From JBHHZJ01 sp046758005 (GTDB taxonomy: Bacteria > Pseudomonadota > Alphaproteobacteria > Kiloniellales > J153): a stretch of 7,649 bases of DNA. The notes beneath the pieces are model-generated. The model was not told the origin of the DNA. It saw nothing but the letters and a program-made list of their open reading frames with translations, and did no database searches. Numbering within the stretch: position 1 is the stretch's first letter; every line of letters starts with the position of its first letter. The position numbers and the translations under genes are program-made. The DNA lies in NCBI GenBank assembly GCA_046758005.1, contig JBHHZJ010000128.1:1-7649 (forward strand), read 5' to 3'. Shown piece by piece: positions 1 through 7,649 of this stretch.

Positions 1-163
1 CGCGCGCCGGGTCGAGCGGCCGCGGGCCGTCCATCCAGGTGCGCCGGATGCCGCGCTTCAAGAGCTGCATCGTGAGCGTGGCCGTCGTGACCGCGCCGAG
101 CCGCGCAAGCGTCTCGGGCGCGAGCGGTGGTTGCACGACGTCGCTGAACGGCCCGGTGCTCAC
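1..163 (-). CDS. RraA-family protein, N-terminal part (cut by left edge)
   Basis: The first 54 codons are visible, beginning VSTGPFSDVVQPPLAPETLA; the rest lies beyond the left edge. The stretch LARLGAVTTATLTMQLLKRG followed by IRRTWMDGPRPLDPAR matches the N-terminus I know for the bacterial RraA / dimethylmenaquinone-methyltransferase-like family (pattern: L..L..VSTATLT..L.KRG.R......G.RPL.P). The GTG start overlaps the ivd stop codon (GTGA), and a good ribosome binding site GAGGA (plus positions 170-174) sits 6 nt upstream inside the end of ivd, so this start is well supported and translation is probably coupled to ivd. The family includes the RNase E inhibitor RraA and also class II pyruvate aldolases acting on 4-hydroxy-4-methyl-2-oxoglutarate. 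The catalytic region is outside the window, so these cannot be separated here. Position last in a catabolic operon favours an enzyme over an RNase regulator, as inference. Confidence 0.72.
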   Translation of the reverse strand, partial: MSTGPFSDVVQPPLAPETLARLGAVTTATLTMQLLKRGIRRTWMDGPRPLDPAR

Positions 164-1332
164 GCCGTCTCCTCGAACAGCTCGCGGCCGATCAGCCAGC
201 GCCGGATCTCGCTGGTGCCGGCGCCGATCTCGTAGAGCTTGGCGTCGCGCAGCAGGCGCCCGGTCGGGGATTCGTTGACGTAGCCCATGCCGCCGAGCAC
301 CTGGATCGCCTCGAGCGCCATCCAGGTCGCCCGCTCGGCGGCGTAGAGGATCGCCCCGGCGGCGTCCTTGCGCGTCGTCTCGCCCCGGTCGCAGGCGCGC
401 GCCACGGCGTAGAGGTAGGCCTTGGCCGCGTTCATCGTGGTGTACATGTCGGCCAGCTTGCCCTGCATGAGCTGGAATTCGCCGATCGGCTGGCCGAACT
501 GCTTGCGCTCGTGCACGTAGGGCACGACCACGTCCATGCACGCCTGCATGATCCCAAGCGGCCCGGCGGCGAGCACCACGCGCTCGTAGTCCAGCCCGCT
601 CATGAGCACGCGCACGCCCTTGTTGACCTGGCCCAGTACGTTGTCCTCCGGCACCTCGCAGTCCTCGAAGACGAGCTCGCAGGTGTTGGAGCCGCGCATG
701 CCCAGCTTGTCCAGCTTCTGCGCCGTGGAGAAGCCCTTCATGCCCTTCTCGATCAGGAACGCCGTGATCCCGCGCGGTCCGGCTTCGGGGTCGGTCTTGG
801 CGTAGACCACAAGGACCTCCGCGTCGGGGCCGTTGGTGATCCACATCTTGGTGCCGTTGAGCACGTAGCGGTCGCCCTTCTTGTCCGCCCGGGTGCGCAT
901 GCCGATCACGTCGGAGCCGGCGCCCGGCTCGCTCATGGCGAGCGCGCCGACGTGCTCGCCCGAGACCAGCCTGGGCAGATAGCGGCGTTTCTGCTCCTCG
1001 GTGCCGTTGCGCCGGATCTGGTTGACGCACAGGTTCGAGTGCGCGCCGTAGGACAGGCCCACCGAGGCCGAGGCGCGGCTGATTTCCTCCATCGCCACGC
1101 AGTGCTCGAGGTAGCCCATGCCGGCGCCGCCGTACTCCTCCTCCAAGGTGACGCCGAGCAGGCCGAGCTCGCCCATCCGCGGCCACAGGTCGCGCGGGAA
1201 CTCGTTGCTGCGGTCGATCTCGGCCGCGCGCGGCGCGATCGCCTCCGAGGCGAAGCTCATCACGGTGTCGCGCAGCAGGTCGGCGGCCTCGCCGAGGTCG
1301 AAGTTGAGCGACGGGTACTGGTTCGGGATCAT
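160..1332 (-). CDS. ivd: Isovaleryl-CoA dehydrogenase
   Basis: A 390-residue FAD enzyme of the acyl-CoA dehydrogenase family. It oxidises isovaleryl-CoA to 3-methylcrotonyl-CoA in leucine breakdown and passes electrons to ETF; it is expected in the cytosol. The length is the normal full family length. The two family signatures are visible: ALAMSEPGAGSD at 130-141 and QVLGGMGY..ESPTGRLLRD at 344-363. The catalytic base decides the subfamily: medium- and short-chain enzymes carry Glu in the C-terminal Y-E-G-T motif, whereas here that stretch reads YEIGAGTSEI (no Glu at the site), and Glu250 is present in LDYERVVLAAGPLG, the position used by isovaleryl-CoA dehydrogenase. The ATG is chosen because GAGGA (plus 1341-1345) lies 8 nt upstream and the protein then starts as usual for the family. 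It is the fourth gene of the MerR-led operon and overlaps the next gene by 4 nt. Another branched acyl-CoA substrate is possible but less likely. Confidence 0.95.
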   Translation of the reverse strand: MIPNQYPSLNFDLGEAADLLRDTVMSFASEAIAPRAAEIDRSNEFPRDLWPRMGELGLLGVTLEEEYGGAGMGYLEHCVAMEEISRASASVGLSYGAHSNLCVNQIRRNGTEEQKRRYLPRLVSGEHVGALAMSEPGAGSDVIGMRTRADKKGDRYVLNGTKMWITNGPDAEVLVVYAKTDPEAGPRGITAFLIEKGMKGFSTAQKLDKLGMRGSNTCELVFEDCEVPEDNVLGQVNKGVRVLMSGLDYERVVLAAGPLGIMQACMDVVVPYVHERKQFGQPIGEFQLMQGKLADMYTTMNAAKAYLYAVARACDRGETTRKDAAGAILYAAERATWMALEAIQVLGGMGYVNESPTGRLLRDAKLYEIGAGTSEIRRWLIGRELFEETA

Positions 1333-1340
1333 CGTGTCTG

Positions 1341-1345
1341 TCCTC
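1341..1345 (-). promoter_or_regulatory. Ribosome binding site of ivd
   Basis: GAGGA on the minus strand, 8 nt before the ATG at 1332. It fixes the ivd start inside a long open frame that continues upstream through the GST gene in another reading frame. Confidence 0.7.
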
Positions 1346-1379
1346 GTGCCGGAGCGCGCGGAGGCCGCGACGCCGCGGG

Positions 1380-2012
1380 TTATTTGCGATCCATGCCGTA
1401 TTGGCGCCAAACCGGCGCGATCGCGGGCCGGGCGGTGACCGCGTCGACCAACCGCTTCACCACGCGATGGCGGCCGTAGAGCGCCGGCGGATCGTAATGC
1501 CACGTGGCCAGCATGGCGAGATGGATGTCGAGCAGGGTGAAGGCGTCGCCGAAGAAGAACGGCCCTCGGCCGATCGCGCCGGCGACCATGTCCCACAGCC
1601 TCTCGAAGCGCCCGTAGGCGGCCTGGCGCACGCCTTCCACCCCGTCCGGATCGGCGGTGTAGCGCTGCGAATAGGTGAACCGCAGGTCGGTCTCGTAGAT
1701 GTTGGACTGGGCGAAGAACAGCCAGCGCAGGAGCCCTGGCCGGCGCGGATCGCCCACCGGCGGGACGAGGCCGCTGTCCGGTTTCGTCTCGGCCAGATGC
1801 AACGCGATGGCCGCGGATTCGGTCATGACCTGGCCGTCGGGCAGGATCAGCGTGGGGATCTGCGCCATGGGATTGAGCGCGCGGTAGGCCGCGCCCTCGT
1901 GCTCGCGCGTTTCCTTGTCGAGGTGAATTCCCTCGTAGGGGATGTCCAGTTCCGCCATGACCGCCGCCGGTGCAAAGGCGCCGGTGCGCTCGCGCCAGTA
2001 GAGCTTGTGCAT
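1380..2012 (-). CDS. Glutathione S-transferase family protein
   Basis: A 210-residue cytosolic protein of the usual GST length and two-domain layout. Residues 1-75 are the thioredoxin-like domain: NPMAQIPTL at 47-55 holds the cis-proline (Pro53), and Glu65-Ser66 in MTESAAIALHL is the pair that holds the gamma-glutamyl part of glutathione. Residues about 90-205 form the helical domain, with the folding N-cap box T-L-L-D at 159-162 (GDAFTLLDIHL). By eye alignment with beta-class GSTs (KLYYSPGACSLAPH), the catalytic Cys is Gly11 and the next Ser is Ala12; Thr10 is the nearest hydroxyl. It may therefore bind glutathione without classic conjugation chemistry. The ATG has AAAGG 8 nt upstream (plus 2021-2025). 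It lies 27 nt after the thioesterase and 47 nt before ivd. Substrate unknown. Isomerase, peroxidase or detoxifying roles are all possible. Confidence 0.88.
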   Translation of the reverse strand: MHKLYWRERTGAFAPAAVMAELDIPYEGIHLDKETREHEGAAYRALNPMAQIPTLILPDGQVMTESAAIALHLAETKPDSGLVPPVGDPRRPGLLRWLFFAQSNIYETDLRFTYSQRYTADPDGVEGVRQAAYGRFERLWDMVAGAIGRGPFFFGDAFTLLDIHLAMLATWHYDPPALYGRHRVVKRLVDAVTARPAIAPVWRQYGMDRK

Positions 2013-2039
2013 GGGATCGGCCTTTCGTATCCCCGTGCC

Positions 2040-2522
2040 CTATCCTGCCCGATCGTCGGGCCGGCCGTGAAGGGCGATCAGGCTTTGCAGCATCTTCGCG
2101 CACAGCCGCTCGGTCCCGTCTTTCTCGGCGAACACCTCCACATCGCACACGGTCAAGGTGCGGCCAGGCTTGAGCACGCGGCCCACGGCGCGCAAAAGCT
2201 CGCCGTCGGCCGGGGCGAGCAGGTTCATCTTGTACTCCACCGTGAGCACCGAAGCGCCGGCCGGAAACAAGGTGAATCCGGCGTATCCGCCGGCCGAATC
2301 GGCGATCGCACCGGTCACGCCGGCGTGGAAGAAGCCGTGCTGCTGGGTGAGATCGTCGCGAAACGGCAGCTCGATCTCGACCAGGCCCGGCTCGACCCGG
2401 GTCAGCCGCGCGCCGATCAGGTCCATGATGTTCTGGCGCGCGAAGCTCGCCCGCACGCGCGCGGCGAAGTCGGGGACCTTGGGCGCGAACGCGCTCATCG
2501 CGTGCGGCGCGGGCGCGCTCAT
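2040..2522 (-). CDS. PaaI-family hotdog-fold acyl-CoA thioesterase
   Basis: A 160-residue single hotdog-domain protein, expected to hydrolyse acyl- or aryl-CoA thioesters in the cytosol and release CoA. The motif QQHGFFHAGVTGAIADSAGG (60-79) is the PaaI-type active-site loop and central helix, with Asp75 as the likely catalytic acid and the HG turn before it. The strand TVEYKMNLLAPADGELL (94-110) and the tail GRTLTVCDVEVFA (120-132) also fit the family. The ATG overlaps the stop of the MerR gene (ATGA) and has AAAGG 7 nt upstream (plus 2530-2534). An internal ATG at codon 9 has no such site, so the longer form is preferred. In a branched-chain acyl-CoA operon it could release CoA from stalled intermediates; this is inference, and the substrate cannot be read from sequence. 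Confidence 0.92.
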   Translation of the reverse strand: MSAPAPHAMSAFAPKVPDFAARVRASFARQNIMDLIGARLTRVEPGLVEIELPFRDDLTQQHGFFHAGVTGAIADSAGGYAGFTLFPAGASVLTVEYKMNLLAPADGELLRAVGRVLKPGRTLTVCDVEVFAEKDGTERLCAKMLQSLIALHGRPDDRAG

Positions 2523-2947
2523 GGCCGCGCCTTTGCGCGTCGGGCCTCCTCGGACGCAGGCTCACCGTCGCTTTTCAGATGTTCCAATCGCTTGCGGCAG
2601 TTCTCTGCGACGGCGTCGAGGTCGCGCAGGCTGGCCTCGATATCGCGGCGCTTGGCCTCGAGGCCGGCGCGCCGCGCGGCGATCCTGTCGAGCAGGAAGG
2701 CGAGCTGCCCGGCCTCGCCCGGCGGGGCGTCGTAGAGGTCGATGATCTCCTTGACCTCGGCCAGCGAGAAGCCGAGGCGCCGGCCGCGCAGGATGAGCTT
2801 GAGCCGCGTGCGGTCGCGCGGACGGTAGATGCGCCGCCGCCCGTCGCGCAGCGGCGCGAGCAGCCCTTCGTCCTCGTAAAAACGGATGGTCCGGGTCGTG
2901 ACCCCGAACTCGTTCGCCAGTTCGCGGATGGTGTAGGTCCTGGTCAT
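2519..2947 (-). CDS. MerR-family transcriptional regulator, LiuR-like
   Basis: A 142-residue DNA-binding regulator. Residues 4-25 (TYTIRELANEFGVTTRTIRF) form the MerR helix-turn-helix, 26-45 (YEDEGLL..LRDGRRRIYRPRD) the wing, and 79-124 a long charged helix fitting the dimerisation coiled coil. There is a single cysteine (117) and no Cys-rich metal loop, so a metal or redox signal is unlikely. The segment RTRLKLILRGRRLGFSLAEV plus EIIDLYD closely resembles LiuR/GnyR, the MerR regulators of leucine and isovalerate catabolism, as I remember them. Being first in an operon with ivd supports this. The ATG is the only usual start: an in-frame TAA lies 15 nt upstream and no ATG, GTG or TTG lies between. 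No ribosome binding site is seen at the usual distance. A perfect palindrome upstream suggests autoregulation. MerR membership is sure, the LiuR role probable; the effector is unknown. Confidence 0.93.
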   Translation of the reverse strand: MTRTYTIRELANEFGVTTRTIRFYEDEGLLAPLRDGRRRIYRPRDRTRLKLILRGRRLGFSLAEVKEIIDLYDAPPGEAGQLAFLLDRIAARRAGLEAKRRDIEASLRDLDAVAENCRKRLEHLKSDGEPASEEARRAKARP

Positions 2948-2954
2948 CGACGCA

Positions 2955-2989
2955 ATAATAACTTACCTTTACGTAAAGGTAAATGACAA
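2955..2989 (-). promoter_or_regulatory. Candidate promoter of the MerR-thioesterase-GST-ivd operon
   Basis: Two overlapping readings exist. In one, -35 TTTACC (2983-2978) and -10 TATTAT (2960-2955) are separated by 17 nt; transcription would then begin almost at the ATG. In the other, -35 TTGTCA (2989-2984) and -10 TAAGTT (2965-2960) are separated by 18 nt, with most of the palindrome in the spacer, as is typical of MerR-controlled promoters. Either way the 5' leader would be very short. This is from motif reading only. Confidence 0.5.
2963..2982. promoter_or_regulatory. 20-bp perfect palindrome, probable MerR/LiuR-like operator
   Basis: TTACCTTTACGTAAAGGTAA reads identically on both strands, with no spacer and no mismatch. 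It stands in an AT-rich patch of otherwise very GC-rich DNA, ends 16 bp before the regulator ATG, and falls inside the candidate promoter. MerR-family proteins bind dyads placed between -35 and -10 elements. The CTTTACGTAAAG core resembles ACGT-containing LiuR sites as I recall them, but I cannot verify the published consensus here. Confidence 0.75.
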
Positions 2990-3031
2990 CCACGCCGCAG
3001 CCGTGGCGGCGGCGCCCGGGCGGCTGGACCC

Positions 3032-3051
3032 GCCGCCGGACGCACGGCGGC
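3032..3051 (-). terminator. GC-rich hairpin after mgtE, weak terminator candidate
   Basis: A 7-bp perfect stem (GCCGCCG / CGGCGGC) with a 6-nt loop begins 5 nt past the mgtE stop codon. No run of T follows on the minus strand, so it is not a classic intrinsic terminator. It may mark the end of the maeB-mgtE transcript, perhaps with Rho, or simply reflect local GC richness. It lies in the 109-nt gap (2948-3056) before the next operon. Confidence 0.3.
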
Positions 3052-3056
3052 CGGCG

Positions 3057-4457
3057 CTACAACAGGAACGCCGCGGCCAGGCCGAGAAAGGCGAAGAATC
3101 CGACCACGTCGGTCACCGTGGTCAGGAAGACGCTGGAGGCGATCGCCGGGTCCACGCCCATGCGCTCCAGCCCGAGCGGGATGAGCGTCCCGCACAGCCC
3201 CGCCACGACCATGTTGACCACCATGGCGGCGGCGATCACCGTGCCGATCGCCGGATCGGCGAACCAGAGCGCCGCGACCGACCCGGCCAAGGCGGCGAAC
3301 AGCAGGCCGTTGACCGTTCCGACCAGCAGTTCCTTGCCGACGAAGCGGCGCGTGGTCGCCTCGGTCAGGTCCTTCATGGCGATGGCGCGCACCGCCACGG
3401 CGAGGGTCTGGGTGCCCGCGTTGCCGCCCATCGAGGCGACGATGGGCATGAGCACGGCCAGCGCCACGATCTGCTGGATCGTGGCCGCGAAGAAGCCGAT
3501 CACGATGGAGGCCAGAATCGCGGTCATGAGGTTGACCACCAGCCAGGGGAAGCGCGCGCGAGTGGTGTCGAGCATGGCGCTGTACAGGTCGCCTTCCTTG
3601 ACGCCGGACAGCTTGAGCACGTCCTCCTCGGCCTCCTCCTCGATGATGTGCACCACGTCGTCGACCGTGATGACGCCGACCAAACGCCCGGCCTCGTCCA
3701 CCACCGGCGCCGAGACCAGGCCGTACTGGCGGAACAGGTGGGCCACCTCCTCCTGGTCCATGGTCAGGGGGACGACCTTCAGGTCCGCCTCCATGATCTC
3801 GGTCAAGCGCACCGGGCGGCGGGTCCTGAGCGCGCGGCTGAGCGGGATCTTGCCGATCGGATGGTGCTTCGGGTTGACGATGTAGAGGTCGTAGAAGTCA
3901 TCCGGCAGGCCCTCGGCCGCGCGCATGTAATCGATGGTCTCCCCCAGGGTCCAGGCCGAGGGGATCACGACCACCTCGCGCTGCATGAGGCGGCCGGCCG
4001 AATCCTCGGGGTAGGTCAGGCTCTCCTCGAGAATATGCCGGTAGGCCCGCGGCAGGGCGGTCAGGATCCGGTGCTGGAAGTCCGCGTCCAGGTCCTCGAA
4101 GACCTCCACCGCGTCGTCGCTGTCCAGCGCCGAGAGCAGGCGCGCCAGGCGCGCCGGACCGAGGTGGTCGATGACCTCCTCGCGCACGGTCGCGTCCAGA
4201 TTGGGCAGCACATCCGGGTCGAAGCGGGCGCCGAGGATGTCGACCAGCCGCTGCCGCTCGGCGTGGCCCAGGTTTTCCAGCAGGTCGGCCATGTCCGCCG
4301 CGTGGAGGTCAGAAACCAGCGCACCGACTTCCTCGGTCCGGCCCTCCTCGAGCGCGTCCTCGACCGCGTAGACGAGGTCGGACGACAGGCCGTAGCTCTC
4401 CTCCGGCTCCGCGGCCGAGGGCTGGGACTGGTCGGGCTCGCGCGGCGATTCGGGCAT
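3057..4457 (-). CDS. mgtE: Magnesium transporter MgtE
   Basis: A 466-residue inner-membrane Mg2+ channel of the MgtE/SLC41 family, full length. Domains in order: a polar N-terminal tail (1-25); the helical, acidic MgtE N domain (about 27-140, with GHAERQRLVDIL and DSDDAVEVFEDLD); two CBS domains (about 155-215, with SAGRLMQREVVVI, and 218-275, with VSAPVVDEAGRLVGVITVDD) that sense intracellular Mg2+; an acidic connecting helix (EEEAEEDV); and five membrane segments from about 306 to 466. The signature PIVASMGGNAGTQ is at 338-350, and TTVTDVVGFF places Asp450 at the position of the Mg2+-selecting aspartate in the last membrane helix. The ATG lies 5 nt after the maeB stop and has no strong ribosome binding site, so translation is probably coupled to maeB. 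Co2+ can also be carried by family members. No Mg2+ riboswitch can fit in the 5-nt gap. Confidence 0.96.
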   Translation of the reverse strand: MPESPREPDQSQPSAAEPEESYGLSSDLVYAVEDALEEGRTEEVGALVSDLHAADMADLLENLGHAERQRLVDILGARFDPDVLPNLDATVREEVIDHLGPARLARLLSALDSDDAVEVFEDLDADFQHRILTALPRAYRHILEESLTYPEDSAGRLMQREVVVIPSAWTLGETIDYMRAAEGLPDDFYDLYIVNPKHHPIGKIPLSRALRTRRPVRLTEIMEADLKVVPLTMDQEEVAHLFRQYGLVSAPVVDEAGRLVGVITVDDVVHIIEEEAEEDVLKLSGVKEGDLYSAMLDTTRARFPWLVVNLMTAILASIVIGFFAATIQQIVALAVLMPIVASMGGNAGTQTLAVAVRAIAMKDLTEATTRRFVGKELLVGTVNGLLFAALAGSVAALWFADPAIGTVIAAAMVVNMVVAGLCGTLIPLGLERMGVDPAIASSVFLTTVTDVVGFFAFLGLAAAFLL

Positions 4458-4462
4458 AACCG

Positions 4463-6760
<2,298 letters not shown>

Positions 6761-6768
6761 CGCCTCGT

Positions 6769-6775
6769 TCCCCTC
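6769..6775 (-). promoter_or_regulatory. Ribosome binding site of maeB
   Basis: GAGGGGA on the minus strand, 8 nt before the ATG at 6760. A second GAGG lies only 2 nt from the ATG. The strong site fixes the maeB start. Confidence 0.7.
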
Positions 6776-6782
6776 GCAACGA

Positions 6783-6809
6783 AGGCCCGCGGCGGTTACC
6801 GGCGGGCCT
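6783..6809 (-). promoter_or_regulatory. Strong hairpin in the maeB leader
   Basis: AGGCCCGC pairs with GCGGGCCT (8 bp). The region between folds further as CGG-TTA-CCG, giving an 11-bp stem with one 2-nt bulge. It ends about 22 nt before the maeB ATG and just before its ribosome binding site. On the minus strand it is followed by TTCGTTG, only a weak T-rich tail. The two flanking genes diverge, so a plain end-of-gene terminator has no obvious purpose. Leader attenuation or mRNA stabilisation is possible. Confidence 0.5.
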
Positions 6810-6834
6810 CAATAGGGTTTGGACGGCTGCCACA

Positions 6835-6856
6835 GCCGCCGGATCGCGCCGGCGGC
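6835..6856. repeat. Perfect 8-bp inverted repeat between maeB and lipB
   Basis: GCCGCCGG and CCGGCGGC flank a 6-nt loop (ATCGCG). Two smaller perfect stems adjoin it: CGGCTG-CCA-CAGCCG (6824-6838, sharing 4 nt with this repeat) and GACGC-TGC-GCGTC (6863-6875). Together with the hairpin at 6783-6809 they form a chain in the divergent intergenic region. No T run follows on either strand. Role unknown. Confidence 0.4.
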
Positions 6857-6901
6857 CCCCTTGACGCTGCGCGTCTGCCAGTTCGGTTACGACCGCTTGT
6901 C

Positions 6902-6931
6902 TTGGCGCTAGCCCCGACCTTGCCCTATTGT
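6902..6931 (+). promoter_or_regulatory. Possible lipB promoter
   Basis: TTGGCG (6902-6907) and TATTGT (6926-6931) are separated by 18 nt and lie about 56 nt before the lipB ATG. Each box matches the general sigma-70 consensus at four of six positions. This is the best pair I could find in the gap, but it is weak. Confidence 0.3.
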
Positions 6932-6987
6932 TTCCCAATCGCTTGGCTGGGAATTACCAGACGACCCGTTCAATCGCAAGACGCACG

Positions 6988-7649
6988 ATGGCAGGCTACA
7001 CGTCCCCCGCCCCCGATACGCCGCGACCCGAGGTCGAGTGGCGCATCGACGACCGTCCGGTGCCCTACACGAAGGCGGTCGCCGTCATGGAGGCGCGGGT
7101 CGAAGCGATCCGCGCGGGCGCTGCGCCGGAGATGGTCTGGCTGCTCGAACATCCGCCGCTTTATACCGCCGGGACCAGCGCGCGCGCGGAGGACCTGCTG
7201 GACGCCACACGGTTTCCCGTCCACCGCACGGGCCGCGGCGGGCAGTTCACCTATCACGGGCCGGGCCAGCGGGTCGCCTACGTGATGCTCGACCTCAAGC
7301 GGCGCGGCGGCGACGTGCGCGCCTACGTGCGCGACCTGGAGGACTGGCTGATCCGCACGCTGGCCGGCTTCAACGTGACCGGCGTGCGCCGCGCGGGCCG
7401 GGTCGGCATCTGGGTCGAACGCGGCGGCGGGCGCGAGGACAAGATCGCGGCCATCGGGGTGCGCGTGCGCCGCTGGGTGACCTACCACGGGATCGCCCTC
7501 AACGTGGATCCCGAGCTGGAGCACTTCAGCGGCATCGTGCCGTGTGGGGTCCACGGCTACGGCATCACTTCGCTGGTCGACCTCGGCCTGCCGATCGCCA
7601 TGGCGGACGTCGACGTGGCGCTCAGGGCCGCGTTCGGGGAGGTCTTCGG
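6988..7649 (+). CDS. lipB: Lipoyl(octanoyl) transferase LipB, cut by right edge
   Basis: The first 220 codons of octanoyl-ACP:protein N-octanoyltransferase, which moves the octanoyl chain from ACP to the lipoyl domains of pyruvate and 2-oxoglutarate dehydrogenases and the glycine cleavage H protein, before LipA adds sulfur. Visible motifs: EHPPLYTAGTSA (54-65); TGRGGQFTYHGPGQR (81-95), the family's glycine-rich motif; Lys152 in DKIAAIGVRVRRWVTYHG; and Cys186 in SGIVPCGVHGYGITSL, which correspond to the catalytic Lys and Cys of E. coli LipB. Only a short C-terminal piece should be missing, because the catalytic domain is nearly complete and the frame is open to the last base. The ATG gives the usual N-terminal extension (VEWRIDDRPVPYTKAVAVME), although its ribosome binding site is poor. 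It is transcribed divergently from maeB. Confidence 0.95.
   Translation, partial: MAGYTSPAPDTPRPEVEWRIDDRPVPYTKAVAVMEARVEAIRAGAAPEMVWLLEHPPLYTAGTSARAEDLLDATRFPVHRTGRGGQFTYHGPGQRVAYVMLDLKRRGGDVRAYVRDLEDWLIRTLAGFNVTGVRRAGRVGIWVERGGGREDKIAAIGVRVRRWVTYHGIALNVDPELEHFSGIVPCGVHGYGITSLVDLGLPIAMADVDVALRAAFGEVF

Noticed and set aside
2496..2498. Internal ATG (codon 9) as an alternative start for the thioesterase
   Set aside because: No ribosome binding site precedes it, whereas the upstream ATG has AAAGG at 7 nt and the typical ATGA overlap with the regulator gene.
160..2565. An 801-codon frame suggesting an Ivd fused to an N-terminal domain of about 400 residues
   Set aside because: The extra N-terminal part is an out-of-frame reading of the GST and thioesterase genes. 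Ivd has its own ATG and ribosome binding site at the normal family start.
3032..3051. Strong intrinsic terminator after mgtE
   Set aside because: The stem is good but no T run follows on the minus strand, so it is listed only as a weak candidate.
6970..7554. A 194-codon minus-strand frame opposite lipB
   Set aside because: Antisense shadow. The plus-strand LipB carries all catalytic motifs in order.

Overview
The window is compact, very GC-rich (roughly two thirds G+C by eye) bacterial chromosome with almost no non-coding space. Several things point to an alphaproteobacterium. The malic enzyme is the large hybrid form with a phosphotransacetylase-like C-terminal half. The LipB has the long N-terminus and TGRGGQFTYHGPGQ-type motif I associate with that class. 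The gene set and codon bias agree. I cannot name genus or species from sequence alone. There are no rRNA or tRNA genes, CRISPR arrays, insertion sequences or other mobile-element signs, so this looks like ordinary core and catabolic chromosome.

Left part (1-2990), all on the minus strand and read from right to left: a LiuR-like MerR-family regulator, a PaaI-type hotdog thioesterase, a glutathione S-transferase family protein, isovaleryl-CoA dehydrogenase (Ivd), and the first 54 codons of an RraA-family protein that runs off the left edge. The genes overlap by 4 nt (ATGA, GTGA) or lie 27 to 47 nt apart, so they look like one operon. Just upstream of the regulator is a perfect 20-bp palindrome in an AT-rich patch, inside a candidate promoter. 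It is the obvious operator. LiuR-type regulators control leucine/isovalerate breakdown, and Ivd is the first acyl-CoA dehydrogenase of that path, so this reads as a leucine-catabolism operon with unusual passengers.

Middle part (3057-6760), minus strand: maeB (NADP-type malic enzyme with a PTA-like domain that probably has no transferase activity), followed after only 5 nt by mgtE (CBS-domain-gated Mg2+ channel). The two are probably co-transcribed. Malic enzyme needs a divalent cation, so the pairing may be functional, but that is inference.

Right part (6761-7649): a 227-nt divergent intergenic region with a chain of perfect hairpins, the nearest about 22 nt upstream of the maeB start, and then lipB (octanoyltransferase, lipoate biosynthesis) on the plus strand, cut by the right edge. 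No stretch over 300 bases lacks a gene. The most notable items are the palindromic operator with the unusual gene order behind it, the maeB leader hairpins and the maeB-mgtE coupling. I found no clearly novel system.
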